Shown here: positions 16,585 to 24,097 of the stretch, in pieces
How the letters are laid out: each line of letters opens with the position of its first letter
How positions within the stretch are numbered: position 1 is the stretch's first letter
Source of the DNA: Rhodospirillales bacterium
GTDB taxonomy: Bacteria; Pseudomonadota; Alphaproteobacteria; Rhodospirillales_A; JACZKS01
DNA length: 44,714 bases
Reading direction: 5' to 3'
Assembly (NCBI GenBank): GCA_018648445.1
Contig: JABGRG010000022.1
Span: forward strand, 1 to 44,714
The notes under the pieces: model-generated
The model's input: the letters and a program-made list of their open reading frames with translations, nothing else
Database searches by the model: none
What the model was told of the DNA's origin: nothing
Made by a program: the position numbers and the translations under genes

Positions 16585-16953
16585 TTATGTCCGGTCCGTC
16601 TTGACGATTTCAGTCATGGTCACGCCGAGACGATCCTCGACGACAACCACTTCTCCACGTGCGACAAGGCGGTTGTTCACGTAAATATCGATGGCCTCGC
16701 CGACCTTTCGGTCCAGTTCGACCACCGCGCCGCGACCGAGCTTCAAAAGCTGGTTGACCTGCATGGTCGATTTCCCAAGAACAGCGGAGACTTGAACTGG
16801 AATATCGTAGACGGCCCCCAGTTCTTTCGTGCTTTGCGACATGTCCGGCATGTCGGCCACCGCGTCGGGCGGGATCATATCCTCGATGGAAAGCCCGTCC
16901 ATGTCGTCATCGTCACCCAGTTCCGTTAAGTCCAGGTCCTGATCTTCAGCCAT
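16585..16953 (-). CDS. fliN: Flagellar motor switch protein FliN
   Basis: 122 residues. After an acidic N-terminus (about 1-35) comes the SpoA/SpeC-type domain: VYDIPVQVSAVLGKSTMQVNQLLKLGRGAVVELDRKVGEAIDIYVNNRLVARGEVVVVEDRLGV (read in pieces), typical of FliN. It forms the base of the cytoplasmic C-ring and docks FliH. It lies between the fliH and motA genes, matching the fliF-fliG-fliH-fliN order of Caulobacter-type operons. Confidence 0.96.
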   Translation of the reverse strand: MAEDQDLDLTELGDDDDMDGLSIEDMIPPDAVADMPDMSQSTKELGAVYDIPVQVSAVLGKSTMQVNQLLKLGRGAVVELDRKVGEAIDIYVNNRLVARGEVVVVEDRLGVTMTEIVKTDRT

Positions 16954-17000
16954 TGATCTCTCCTTCGATCAGATCGTATTTCACGCGCGCCGAGCCGTCC

Positions 17001-17855
17001 TCACGAGACGTCTTCTTCGCCACCGGTTTCGGCGGGCGGGTCGGGCTGTTCCACAGGCGACGCGCTATCGGTCGCTTCGCCTTCAATATCGGGTTCTTTC
17101 TCATGTTCCCCGGTGTCCTCGCCCCCAGTATCGTCGCCGCTGGGCGCATCCGGTTCCGTCAAATCGGGCACAACGAATTGCGCCGCACCTGTTTGGTCAA
17201 CATTTTGAGCGATGATGCGATCAATGTCAGCCAACATCTCGGCAGCGTTGCGCTCGGCCCCGCCGTCCGCCCATTCGATGCGGCAATCGCCTGCCGCCAC
17301 GGCCGAATCGCCGACCACTTCCAGGGATCCGGCAAAGGTGCGGCTCTCGGCGGTTGCTGCCAGCCGTTCGTGCACGGCATCGCGTAGCAAGTCATTGACA
17401 ACGAAAACGACGCGCGGCTCCATACGCAACCTGCGAAGAATGGTCCGGGCCAGCCTCTCGATCTCGCCCAATCCTTCTCTTTCGCTGAATTCCGGAAGCA
17501 CTTTTTTGGCCAGGGCCGAGATGACGACGATGGCGCTCATCTGAATCTTGTCGATGTCTTCCATGTGTGCCGAAAACAGGCCTTCTATGCGCTCGCCGAT
17601 TACCGTCAGTGCGTCGGCAATATGGCGTTCGGTGGCTTCAGCGGCCTCTCTCACGCCTTCGTCGCGCCCCTTGGCGTAGCCGTTCTCGCGAGCCTCATTC
17701 ACCTCTTCTTCGCTGAAGGTCGGAACGATCTCCTCGATGACCGGTTCCTCGACCGTCTCTTCCTCGTCCGTTTCCGAGGCCGTCTCTTCGACCGGAGGCG
17801 GAGGAAGCTCCTCGGAGAAGTCGGTATCGAAAAGGAATTTGTGAACAGTGGTCAT
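17001..17855 (-). CDS. fliH: Flagellar assembly protein FliH
   Basis: 284 residues, longer than usual. The central part (about 55-215) carries the FliH helix and C-terminal domain, including EEVNEARENGYAKGRDEGVREA and the VVFVVNDLLRDAVHERL and DCRIEWADGG stretches. Both ends are acidic and probably disordered: about 45 residues at the N-terminus and 55 at the C-terminus rich in Glu, Asp, Pro and Thr. It regulates the FliI ATPase and tethers it to FliN. The gene lies between fliG (9 nt away) and fliN; fliI is not in the window. Confidence 0.88.
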   Translation of the reverse strand: MTTVHKFLFDTDFSEELPPPPVEETASETDEEETVEEPVIEEIVPTFSEEEVNEARENGYAKGRDEGVREAAEATERHIADALTVIGERIEGLFSAHMEDIDKIQMSAIVVISALAKKVLPEFSEREGLGEIERLARTILRRLRMEPRVVFVVNDLLRDAVHERLAATAESRTFAGSLEVVGDSAVAAGDCRIEWADGGAERNAAEMLADIDRIIAQNVDQTGAAQFVVPDLTEPDAPSGDDTGGEDTGEHEKEPDIEGEATDSASPVEQPDPPAETGGEEDVS

Positions 17856-17864
17856 GGGCTGGGC

Positions 17865-18884
17865 CTAATAAACCAGCTCGTCGTCGTCGCCCGTACCGGA
17901 GATGACAATTTCGCCGGAATCCGCCAATGACTTGGCGACCACGACAACCGTCGCCTGGGCCTCGTCGACGTCGCGCAGACGAACGGCGCCCATGGCTTCC
18001 ATATCCTCGCGCATCATCTTTCCTGCGCGCTCGGACATATTCTGGAAGAACAGTTCCTTCACGTCTTCCGAGCCACCCTTCAGGGCCAGAGCCAACTGAT
18101 CCTTTTCAACCTGACGCAGGAGCAACTGGATGCCCGCCGCATCGACGCGGATCAGATCGTCGAAGGTGAACATGAGCTGTTTAATGCGTTCGGCGGACTC
18201 GCGGTTGCGTTCCTCCAGAGAGGTCATGAACCTGTTCTCGGCGGAACGGTCCAGGTTGTTAAAGATATCCGCCATCATTTCATGGGAGTCGCGTCGCGAG
18301 GTCCGGGCGAGGTTGGTCATGAACTCGGTTCGCAGGGTTTTTTCCACGTGGTCGAGGACCTCTTTCTGGACGGCTTCCATGCGCAACATGCGCATGATCA
18401 CTTCCATGGCGAAGTTCTCGGGAAGAACCGACAAGACGCGCGACGCGTGATCGGGTCTGATTTTGGAAAGGACGACGGCAACCGTTTGCGGATACTCGTT
18501 CTTGAAGTAGTTGGCCAGGACGGCCTCGTTGACGTTACCCAGCTTGTCCCACATGGTTCGACCGGCCGGACCGCGGATTTCCTCCATGATCTGGCTGACG
18601 CGATCTTCGGGCAGGCTGTTGACCAGAAGGCGCTCGGTGCTGTCGTAGGAACCGACCAGCGATCCCGACGATGACAGTTGATCGGCGAATTCAACGAACA
18701 ATCGTTCGATGACTGCGGCGTTGACGCTGCCCAGCGTCGCCATGGTCTGGGAAAGTTCGCGGATTTCCTCGTCGTCCATCAGCTCAAAAAGCTTCGACGA
18801 TTGGCTCTGACCGAGGGACAGCAGAAAAATGGCTGCCTTTTGTGGTCCGCTGAGACCCCTGAAGTCGTCCTTTGTCTTAGCCAC
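17865..18884 (-). CDS. fliG: Flagellar motor switch protein FliG
   Basis: 339 residues, normal length. It has the N-terminal FliF-binding domain ([17 protein letters not shown]), the middle domain with EHPQT-like region ([28 protein letters not shown]) and the C-terminal torque domain ([32 protein letters not shown], in pieces), whose charged residues face MotA. It lies 12 nt after fliF and is followed by fliH. Confidence 0.98.
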   Translation of the reverse strand: MAKTKDDFRGLSGPQKAAIFLLSLGQSQSSKLFELMDDEEIRELSQTMATLGSVNAAVIERLFVEFADQLSSSGSLVGSYDSTERLLVNSLPEDRVSQIMEEIRGPAGRTMWDKLGNVNEAVLANYFKNEYPQTVAVVLSKIRPDHASRVLSVLPENFAMEVIMRMLRMEAVQKEVLDHVEKTLRTEFMTNLARTSRRDSHEMMADIFNNLDRSAENRFMTSLEERNRESAERIKQLMFTFDDLIRVDAAGIQLLLRQVEKDQLALALKGGSEDVKELFFQNMSERAGKMMREDMEAMGAVRLRDVDEAQATVVVVAKSLADSGEIVISGTGDDDELVY

Positions 18885-18896
18885 TTTCGGATTCCT

Positions 18897-20543
18897 TTAA
18901 GTGTCCTGATACATCCAGGTGCGAATGATCGCCAGCGCCTCGCTCGGATGTTTCTCGACGATTTCACCGACCTTCTTCACCGACGAAGCCTTCACCCGGC
19001 CTTCGACCCGATCAATGTCGATAAGTTCTTCAAATTCCTCATCCATCTCCGACGGTCCGGCAATGGCGGCGGGACTTCCGACGCCTTCGTCGGCGAGCAG
19101 GCGACCCTCTGCCGCACTGACGGCGGCGGGAATGGCTTCGAAGGCCCGCGTCAGAAGCGGTCGCACCACCAGTAGAATGACCAGAATCGCGACGATGCTC
19201 AACACAAGGATTTCGGCCATCCTCAACATATCGTTCTTGTCCAGCCCGAAGAAAAGAACCAGAGGCTCGTCCATTTCCACTTCGGCCCCTGCGAACTGCA
19301 TGTTGATGACCTCGATGATGTCGCCGCGATCGGAATTGAAGCCGATGGCGCTGCGCACCAGATTGGCGATCTGTTCCATTTCCTTTTCGGGCCGCGCCTG
19401 GTAATCCTTATTGCCTTCTTCGTCGATCGTGTATGTCCCGTCGACAAGAACCGCGACCGACAATTGCTTGACGATACCCGTGTCGCGGACGTGATTGGTT
19501 ACGGTTTTGGAAATCTCGTAGTTCACCGTTTCATCAACCCGATTTTCGGTCGAGGAAGCACTTGCGCTTTCGCCTGTGTCGATCCCGCCATCGGGCAGAT
19601 TTGTCACCACGCTGACAGGCAACGGCTCGGCTTCCTTGCTCGCGGCGTTTTCTTCGATGGTCTGGGTCGAGCGGACGACCTGTCCGTCCGGATCATAGTT
19701 TTCCTCGGTTGTGCTGATGCGGTCGAAATCCATGCTGGCCTGAACCTCGGCGCGAACTTTGCCAAAGCCGACGGCGCGTTCGATCAACTCCTCGACGGTT
19801 CGGGCAAGACGGTTCTGGTAGGATCGTCGCCGTTCTTCGGCCTTTGCCGAAATGGTGCCAAGGGCGCCTTCTTCTTCATACCCTCGGGCCAGCAGGCTGC
19901 CCTTGTCATCGACGACCGAAATCTTGTTGGGCGCAAGCCCCGGCACGGCGGCGGCGACAAGATGCTGGATGGCCGCGACCTGTTCCCGGCCCAGACGACC
20001 GGAGGATTTCATTTTCAGAATGATCGATGCGCTTGGTTGCTGTTTTTCGCGGCTGAATAACTCGCGCTTGGGCATGACCAGATGGACCCGGGCCGAGCGC
20101 ACGGTGCCGATGGAGCCGATGGTCCGCGCCAATTCACCTTCGAGGGCCCGCACCAGATTGACGTTCTGCACAAAATTGGTGGATCCCAGGGCATCGGCGG
20201 AATCGAAAATCTCGTAACCGATGGTGCCGCCGGCGGGAATTCCCTGCTCGGCGAGCGAAATGCGCAGGGTCGCGACCCTGTCCGAGGGAACGTGTAACTC
20301 GGTTCCGTTCTTTTTCGTGTCATAGGGGACATTCTGGCTTTGCAGATGGGTCATGATGCGCGACGCTTCGGACGGATCCAGATCGCCGAACAGCAACGAC
20401 ATCTGCGGGCTCGCCAAACGAGTCGTCAGATAAATGAAGAATGCGACTAAGCCCAGAACCACGGCGCCCATAATCGCCAGGCGCATGGGCCCCAGATTCC
20501 GCAATGTGTGCAGAAATGTATCCACTTCCCGTTCCTCGCCCAA
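18897..20543 (-). CDS. fliF: Flagellar MS-ring protein FliF
   Basis: 548 residues. It has a membrane segment near the N-terminus (LAIMGAVVLGLVAFFIYL), the periplasmic ring-building YscJ-type domains (LFGDLDPSEASRIMTHL, GYEIFD, RVHLVMPKRELFSREK), and a second membrane segment near 440-460 (ILVLSIVAILVILLVVRPLL) followed by the cytoplasmic tail that binds FliG. It is the first gene of the fliF-fliG-fliH-fliN-motA-flbD-flhA-flhG unit. The 130 nt before it, after sciP, hold no promoter I can defend. Confidence 0.97.
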   Translation of the reverse strand: MGEEREVDTFLHTLRNLGPMRLAIMGAVVLGLVAFFIYLTTRLASPQMSLLFGDLDPSEASRIMTHLQSQNVPYDTKKNGTELHVPSDRVATLRISLAEQGIPAGGTIGYEIFDSADALGSTNFVQNVNLVRALEGELARTIGSIGTVRSARVHLVMPKRELFSREKQQPSASIILKMKSSGRLGREQVAAIQHLVAAAVPGLAPNKISVVDDKGSLLARGYEEEGALGTISAKAEERRRSYQNRLARTVEELIERAVGFGKVRAEVQASMDFDRISTTEENYDPDGQVVRSTQTIEENAASKEAEPLPVSVVTNLPDGGIDTGESASASSTENRVDETVNYEISKTVTNHVRDTGIVKQLSVAVLVDGTYTIDEEGNKDYQARPEKEMEQIANLVRSAIGFNSDRGDIIEVINMQFAGAEVEMDEPLVLFFGLDKNDMLRMAEILVLSIVAILVILLVVRPLLTRAFEAIPAAVSAAEGRLLADEGVGSPAAIAGPSEMDEEFEELIDIDRVEGRVKASSVKKVGEIVEKHPSEALAIIRTWMYQDT

Positions 20544-20673
20544 TGCCGTTCAAACAGCCGTCCCACCGGCCAGCCGACCGATGTGGCCAGCGGCTACAGG
20601 CTATGTCTTGGATCGTGAAGAAGTGGTTAACGGGTGGGCAATATTTGCCTACTCGAAAGGGGGGCGGATTCCT

Positions 20674-20931
20674 TTATGGACGCCAGGTTGCCCGCAAACC
20701 TGCAAGACCGTGCCGGTCCATCATTCGTTCCCACGAAAGGAACTCTTCGGCGGACAGGGCGTAACGCCGACAGGCTTCCTCAAGCGAGATAATGCCCGCC
20801 CGGACGCCGGCGACGACTTCGGCCTTGCGGCGAATGACCCAGCGCTTGGTGTCGGCCGGTGGCAAATCCTGCGCCGTGATCGGTTTGACATGGTGGCGAA
20901 AAAGGGGGTCCGCTGATGACGCCTCGTTCAT
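20674..20931 (-). CDS. sciP: CtrA inhibitor SciP (DUF1153)
   Basis: 85 residues. The segment RWVIRRKAEVVAGVRAGIISLEEACRRYALSAEEFLSWERMMDRHGLAGLR (read in pieces) is the SciP/DUF1153 helical DNA-binding domain. In Caulobacter, SciP binds CtrA or its target promoters and blocks transcription of CtrA-dependent genes, including early flagellar genes, in swarmer cells. Its place just upstream of fliF on the same strand fits such a role. A near-consensus CtrA box lies about 70-80 nt upstream of its start. An overlapping longer frame to 20965 in another phase is rejected. Confidence 0.92.
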   Translation of the reverse strand: MNEASSADPLFRHHVKPITAQDLPPADTKRWVIRRKAEVVAGVRAGIISLEEACRRYALSAEEFLSWERMMDRHGLAGLRATWRP

Positions 20932-20998
20932 AATCTAATTCTTCTTTTTTCGAATATTGCTTCAAATCTCCCGTGCCACCGACAATAGCGGCGGGGCG

Positions 20999-21013
20999 TT
21001 AACGAATGCCTAA
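20999..21013. promoter_or_regulatory. Possible CtrA-binding box upstream of sciP
   Basis: The sequence TTAACGAATGCCTAA has TTAA, a 7-nt spacer and CTAA, one mismatch from the CtrA consensus TTAA-N7-TTAA. It lies 68-82 nt upstream of the sciP start. Chance occurrence is quite possible; the location before a CtrA-inhibitor gene is what makes it worth noting. Confidence 0.35.
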
Positions 21014-21029
21014 AGAAAACCCCAAGATT

Positions 21030-21060
21030 CCGTTGCCCAAAAAGTGAATCCCGGCAACGG
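21030..21060 (-). terminator. Stem-loop downstream of flgE, before sciP
   Basis: An 8-bp perfect inverted repeat, CCGTTGCC at 21030-21037 and GGCAACGG at 21053-21060, with a 15-nt loop. On the minus strand it is followed by a GT-rich GGGGTTTTCTTT tract, compatible with a weak intrinsic terminator for the flgE transcript before the separately read sciP. Confidence 0.4.
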
Positions 21061-21190
21061 CTGGGAGCCGCCACCGGGATTCTGGGCTTGGGACAGTGAA
21101 CTTGTGGATTTTCTTGGTTGGTCTCTCCTTCTTTGTTGGACCCCGGTGGCGGTTGGGAGCCGCCACCGGAACCCTGGGCTTGGGACAGTG
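21059..21190. repeat. Two 40-bp direct repeats in the flgE-sciP gap
   Basis: Near-identical 40-bp copies lie at 21059-21098 and 21151-21190 (both contain TGGGAGCCGCCACCGG and CTGGGCTTGGGACAGTG). The second copy is preceded by CCGGTGGCGG, so 21143-21169 also forms a hairpin with its own CCGCCACCGG. The repeats fill most of the gap after the flgE stop. They may be tandem terminator/mRNA-stability units produced by duplication; no coding role is seen. Confidence 0.7.
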
Positions 21191-21206
21191 GGCTGTGAAA
21201 AAACGG

Positions 21207-23312
21207 TTACTTAACGCGGGTCAGTTCTTCGAGCATTTCATCGGCGGTTCGAATGATCTTGGTCGATGCCGAGTAGGCTCGTTGAACAACGATCATCTTC
21301 GTGAATTCCTCGCCGATATCGACCGTGGAGGCTTCAAGTGCGCCCTGAACCACCTGACCGGCGGGGCCGGTGTCGGCCTCGCGAAGGGTGAAGTCACCCG
21401 AGGCCTGCGTTGCGTTCCATGAATTACCGGTACGTGATTCCAATGCGTTGGTATTCACGAAGGTGGCGATCGGAACCTTGAAGATGGTTCGGGTTTCGCC
21501 GTTATCGAACAACGCCGTCACCAACCCGGCGGTATCGACGGTGACACCGGCGAACGTGCCGAAGCGCGATCCGTTCTGCTGGATGAACACCGGCGTGAAC
21601 TCGGCGCCGAACTGGGTCATGCCGTTGGCTTCAGCCAGGGTTCCGAAATCGACTGTGATGCGGTTGGCGTTGGCCGCGTCGTCATCCATGTCGGCGGCGC
21701 CGCTGGCGAAACCTTCGACCTGGATTTCACCCACGTTGAAGGCGGCGGGAAGACCGTCGCTGTCGAATTGAATGCCGTATTTTGTGTTGACGGCCTGGGT
21801 GGAGCCTGCAGCGTACGTTACCAACGCGTCCGGCGATGTCACTGTGGGTGTGAAAGTGGCCGAAAAGACGACGTCGTAGGTTCCGCTGGGCAGAGATTCG
21901 AGAACCAGCGTGTTGTCGGTGGCGACAGCGCCGTTCCCCCGGAGCCGGACACGGGTTCCAGACATCTGCGCATCATTCGATTCGATCGCGGCTTCAAGAT
22001 CGGCCAGAGCTTGCGCCAGGGTGCCGTCCATGTAGATATTCGTGTCGGCGCCGGTCGCATCGGCTGCTTCACCCGTCACGAAGGTGTAGGTTACGCCGTT
22101 GATCGTTATCGCCTCGGTGGTGGCTGGAGTGGCACTAAATGTGAACTGCGTGGTGTCCGTGTAGGCTTCGTTCTGTTTCCTGACTGTATACTGGGTCGTT
22201 TGGTTGGACACCGGGTCGCCGGAAGTGTTCAAGAGACCTGCCGGATTGACGACGATTGCGCCTGTTCCGTCTTCCTTGAAGGCCAGCGCGGTGGTGCTGT
22301 TGGGACTGAGCGTTACTCGGTTGTTGGTGCCGTCAAAATCGTTGTCCGTTGTCTTGATCTGTGCCAGCAGGGCGGCGACGTCCTGTGCCAGCGTCGACGT
22401 CGTGCTGATATCGACCTGCGTGTTGCCGGCGGTGATTGCCGCATTGCTGTCGAACTCGTAGGTCGTGCCATCGATGGTCACGGTGGATCCATCGGCCGGG
22501 CGTTCGGTAAATTCGAGCAGGCCCTGGCTGTCATATATCAGCGGGGCCAGGGGTGTGCTGTCGTACAAGGTCAGCACGGCGGTGCCGGACGGGGGCGCGA
22601 CTTCCACGTCCCACTGGTTGGCGCGTGGTGATTTCTTGTAGACGATGCTGACGTTGTTGGCGTTGCCCAGGGTGTCGAAGAACTGAACGTCCGTTTTCTG
22701 ATAGCCGTCCTGGGTGGTTCCAAGGTTGGCGTCGTAGGTGTCGGCGCTGGCCGGAAGGTTGGCGCCAACGGCGATGGTCGAGGTCGCAGACGCCGTGCCG
22801 CCGACCCGGTTCAGGTTGACCGTTTCCAGAAAATCGGTCGAGATAATATTCTGGTTGGCCAGCGGATTGGCGACCGGATCGGTCGCGGTGACCACACCGG
22901 AAGCGTCCGTCGGCCAGGCCTGCAGATAGAACCCGGATGAATTCTTAAGGTACCCGTTGTTGTCCATGATGAACGAACCGGCCCGCGTATAGAGATACTG
23001 GTCGCTGATGGTCGGTGTGCTGGCTTCGTTGACGACGAAGAACCCTTGACCGGAAAGTGCGACGTCGGTTTGCGACGTCGAAGACTGTAAAAGCCCTTGG
23101 ACCTCGGTGCGCTGGCGCGGTCGTGATTGCACACCACCAGCTGAGTAGAAGGTCGACGAGACCTGTTTGGTCACCAGCGTCTGGAAGTTCACGTCGGTAT
23201 TTTTGTAACCGACGGTACTGACGTTGGTAATGTTATCCGACACCGCGCCCATGGCGCTGCTCTGTGCGGTAAGTCCGGAAACACCGGAAAACATTGCACC
23301 GAATAAACTCAT
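21207..23312 (-). CDS. flgE: Flagellar hook protein FlgE (enlarged)
   Basis: 701 residues, far longer than the usual 400-450. The N-terminal rod/hook signature is SLFGAMFSGVSGLTAQSSAMGAVSDNITNVSTVGYKN (in pieces), and the C-terminus has GALEASTVDIGEEFTKMIVVQRAYSASTKIIRTADEMLEELTRVK-type core helices. The extra length comes from an insertion of about 276-490 that holds two similar units: STVTIDGTTYEFDSN... (276-356) and EAITINGVTYTFVTG... (400-475), each with a following TLAQ(D/A) helix and VxL strand. GGAG precedes ATG 23312. Polymerises into the hook after FlgD caps and FliK sets the length. Confidence 0.95.
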   Translation of the reverse strand: MSLFGAMFSGVSGLTAQSSAMGAVSDNITNVSTVGYKNTDVNFQTLVTKQVSSTFYSAGGVQSRPRQRTEVQGLLQSSTSQTDVALSGQGFFVVNEASTPTISDQYLYTRAGSFIMDNNGYLKNSSGFYLQAWPTDASGVVTATDPVANPLANQNIISTDFLETVNLNRVGGTASATSTIAVGANLPASADTYDANLGTTQDGYQKTDVQFFDTLGNANNVSIVYKKSPRANQWDVEVAPPSGTAVLTLYDSTPLAPLIYDSQGLLEFTERPADGSTVTIDGTTYEFDSNAAITAGNTQVDISTTSTLAQDVAALLAQIKTTDNDFDGTNNRVTLSPNSTTALAFKEDGTGAIVVNPAGLLNTSGDPVSNQTTQYTVRKQNEAYTDTTQFTFSATPATTEAITINGVTYTFVTGEAADATGADTNIYMDGTLAQALADLEAAIESNDAQMSGTRVRLRGNGAVATDNTLVLESLPSGTYDVVFSATFTPTVTSPDALVTYAAGSTQAVNTKYGIQFDSDGLPAAFNVGEIQVEGFASGAADMDDDAANANRITVDFGTLAEANGMTQFGAEFTPVFIQQNGSRFGTFAGVTVDTAGLVTALFDNGETRTIFKVPIATFVNTNALESRTGNSWNATQASGDFTLREADTGPAGQVVQGALEASTVDIGEEFTKMIVVQRAYSASTKIIRTADEMLEELTRVK

Positions 23313-23390
23313 CTCGTTCTCCTTCGGGTCTTGGCCTTATGGCCGCGTCCTCAACAAATAGATTTCCTAGCGTCGTTCGCTCTCAAATCC

Positions 23391-24086
23391 TTACTGAACG
23401 GCCTGGGCCGCCGGGGTCTCGTTGACATTCAAAATTGCGGTCATGGGTACAGCGACCTCGCCCGTGTAGAGCACGATGTCGCCGCTCTCGTTGCCTGCGC
23501 CGGTCACGCGTCCGGTCACTGTTTGTGACACGTCAATGAAATTACCGAACGGATCGACCGCTGAAACATTGACGGAATACAAGCCATCGGGAACCTGTTG
23601 CCCGTTTGCGTCAATCCCGTCCCATTGGAATCCGTGGTATCCGACCTCGGTTTCTCCGGGCAGCGCGATGACGGCTTTTCCGTCGGCGTCATTGATCGTG
23701 ATCAGGGTCTCGTAGGCATTGGTATCGAGCAGCGAGTAAGAGAATTCGGCTGTGCCGTCCTCGACCATGAACGTGTCGCCGGTCGACTCGATGGTCGTTC
23801 CCAGATAATCGACCATGAACGACACCTGCGAGGTTTCCTGCAGGCCGACGAGGCTTTCAAGGTGCGAGTTGCCGTAAATCTGCTGTTCCACACTGGCGAA
23901 CTGCACAAGCTGCGAGGTGAATTCGTTGGCGTCCATCGGGTCCAGCGGATCCTGATGCTTGAGCTGGGTCACCAGAAGGTTGAGGAACGCGTTCAGATCC
24001 TCGTTCAGCTTGGCGCTGTCCTGACCGGCTTGGCTGTCCGCATCGATGAATGTCGAGTCGCCAGAAACGCCACTGAGTAATGCCAT
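23391..24086 (-). CDS. flgD: Flagellar hook assembly (capping) protein FlgD
   Basis: 231 residues. The N-terminal signature LNAFLNLLVTQLKHQDPLDPMDANEFTSQLVQFASVEQQ (in pieces, about 30-75) is diagnostic of FlgD. The rest is the FLG-like/Tudor pair, with TEVGYHGFQWDGIDANGQQVPDGLYSVNVSA-type FlgD Ig-like strand pattern. It caps the growing hook. It lies between fliK and flgE (11 nt after fliK), all on the minus strand. Confidence 0.96.
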   Translation of the reverse strand: MALLSGVSGDSTFIDADSQAGQDSAKLNEDLNAFLNLLVTQLKHQDPLDPMDANEFTSQLVQFASVEQQIYGNSHLESLVGLQETSQVSFMVDYLGTTIESTGDTFMVEDGTAEFSYSLLDTNAYETLITINDADGKAVIALPGETEVGYHGFQWDGIDANGQQVPDGLYSVNVSAVDPFGNFIDVSQTVTGRVTGAGNESGDIVLYTGEVAVPMTAILNVNETPAAQAVQ

Positions 24087-24097
24087 TGCCTTTTTCC

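Noticed and set aside
16946..17149. A 67-codon minus-strand frame overlapping the fliH-fliN junction
   Set aside because: Out of frame with fliH's acidic tail, Arg/Pro-rich and without an RBS.
20958..20971. A GG-N10-GC sequence ahead of sciP that could be a sigma-54 promoter
   Set aside because: Only the bare GG and GC dinucleotides match; the TGGCAC and TTGC contexts are absent and the leader would be very short.
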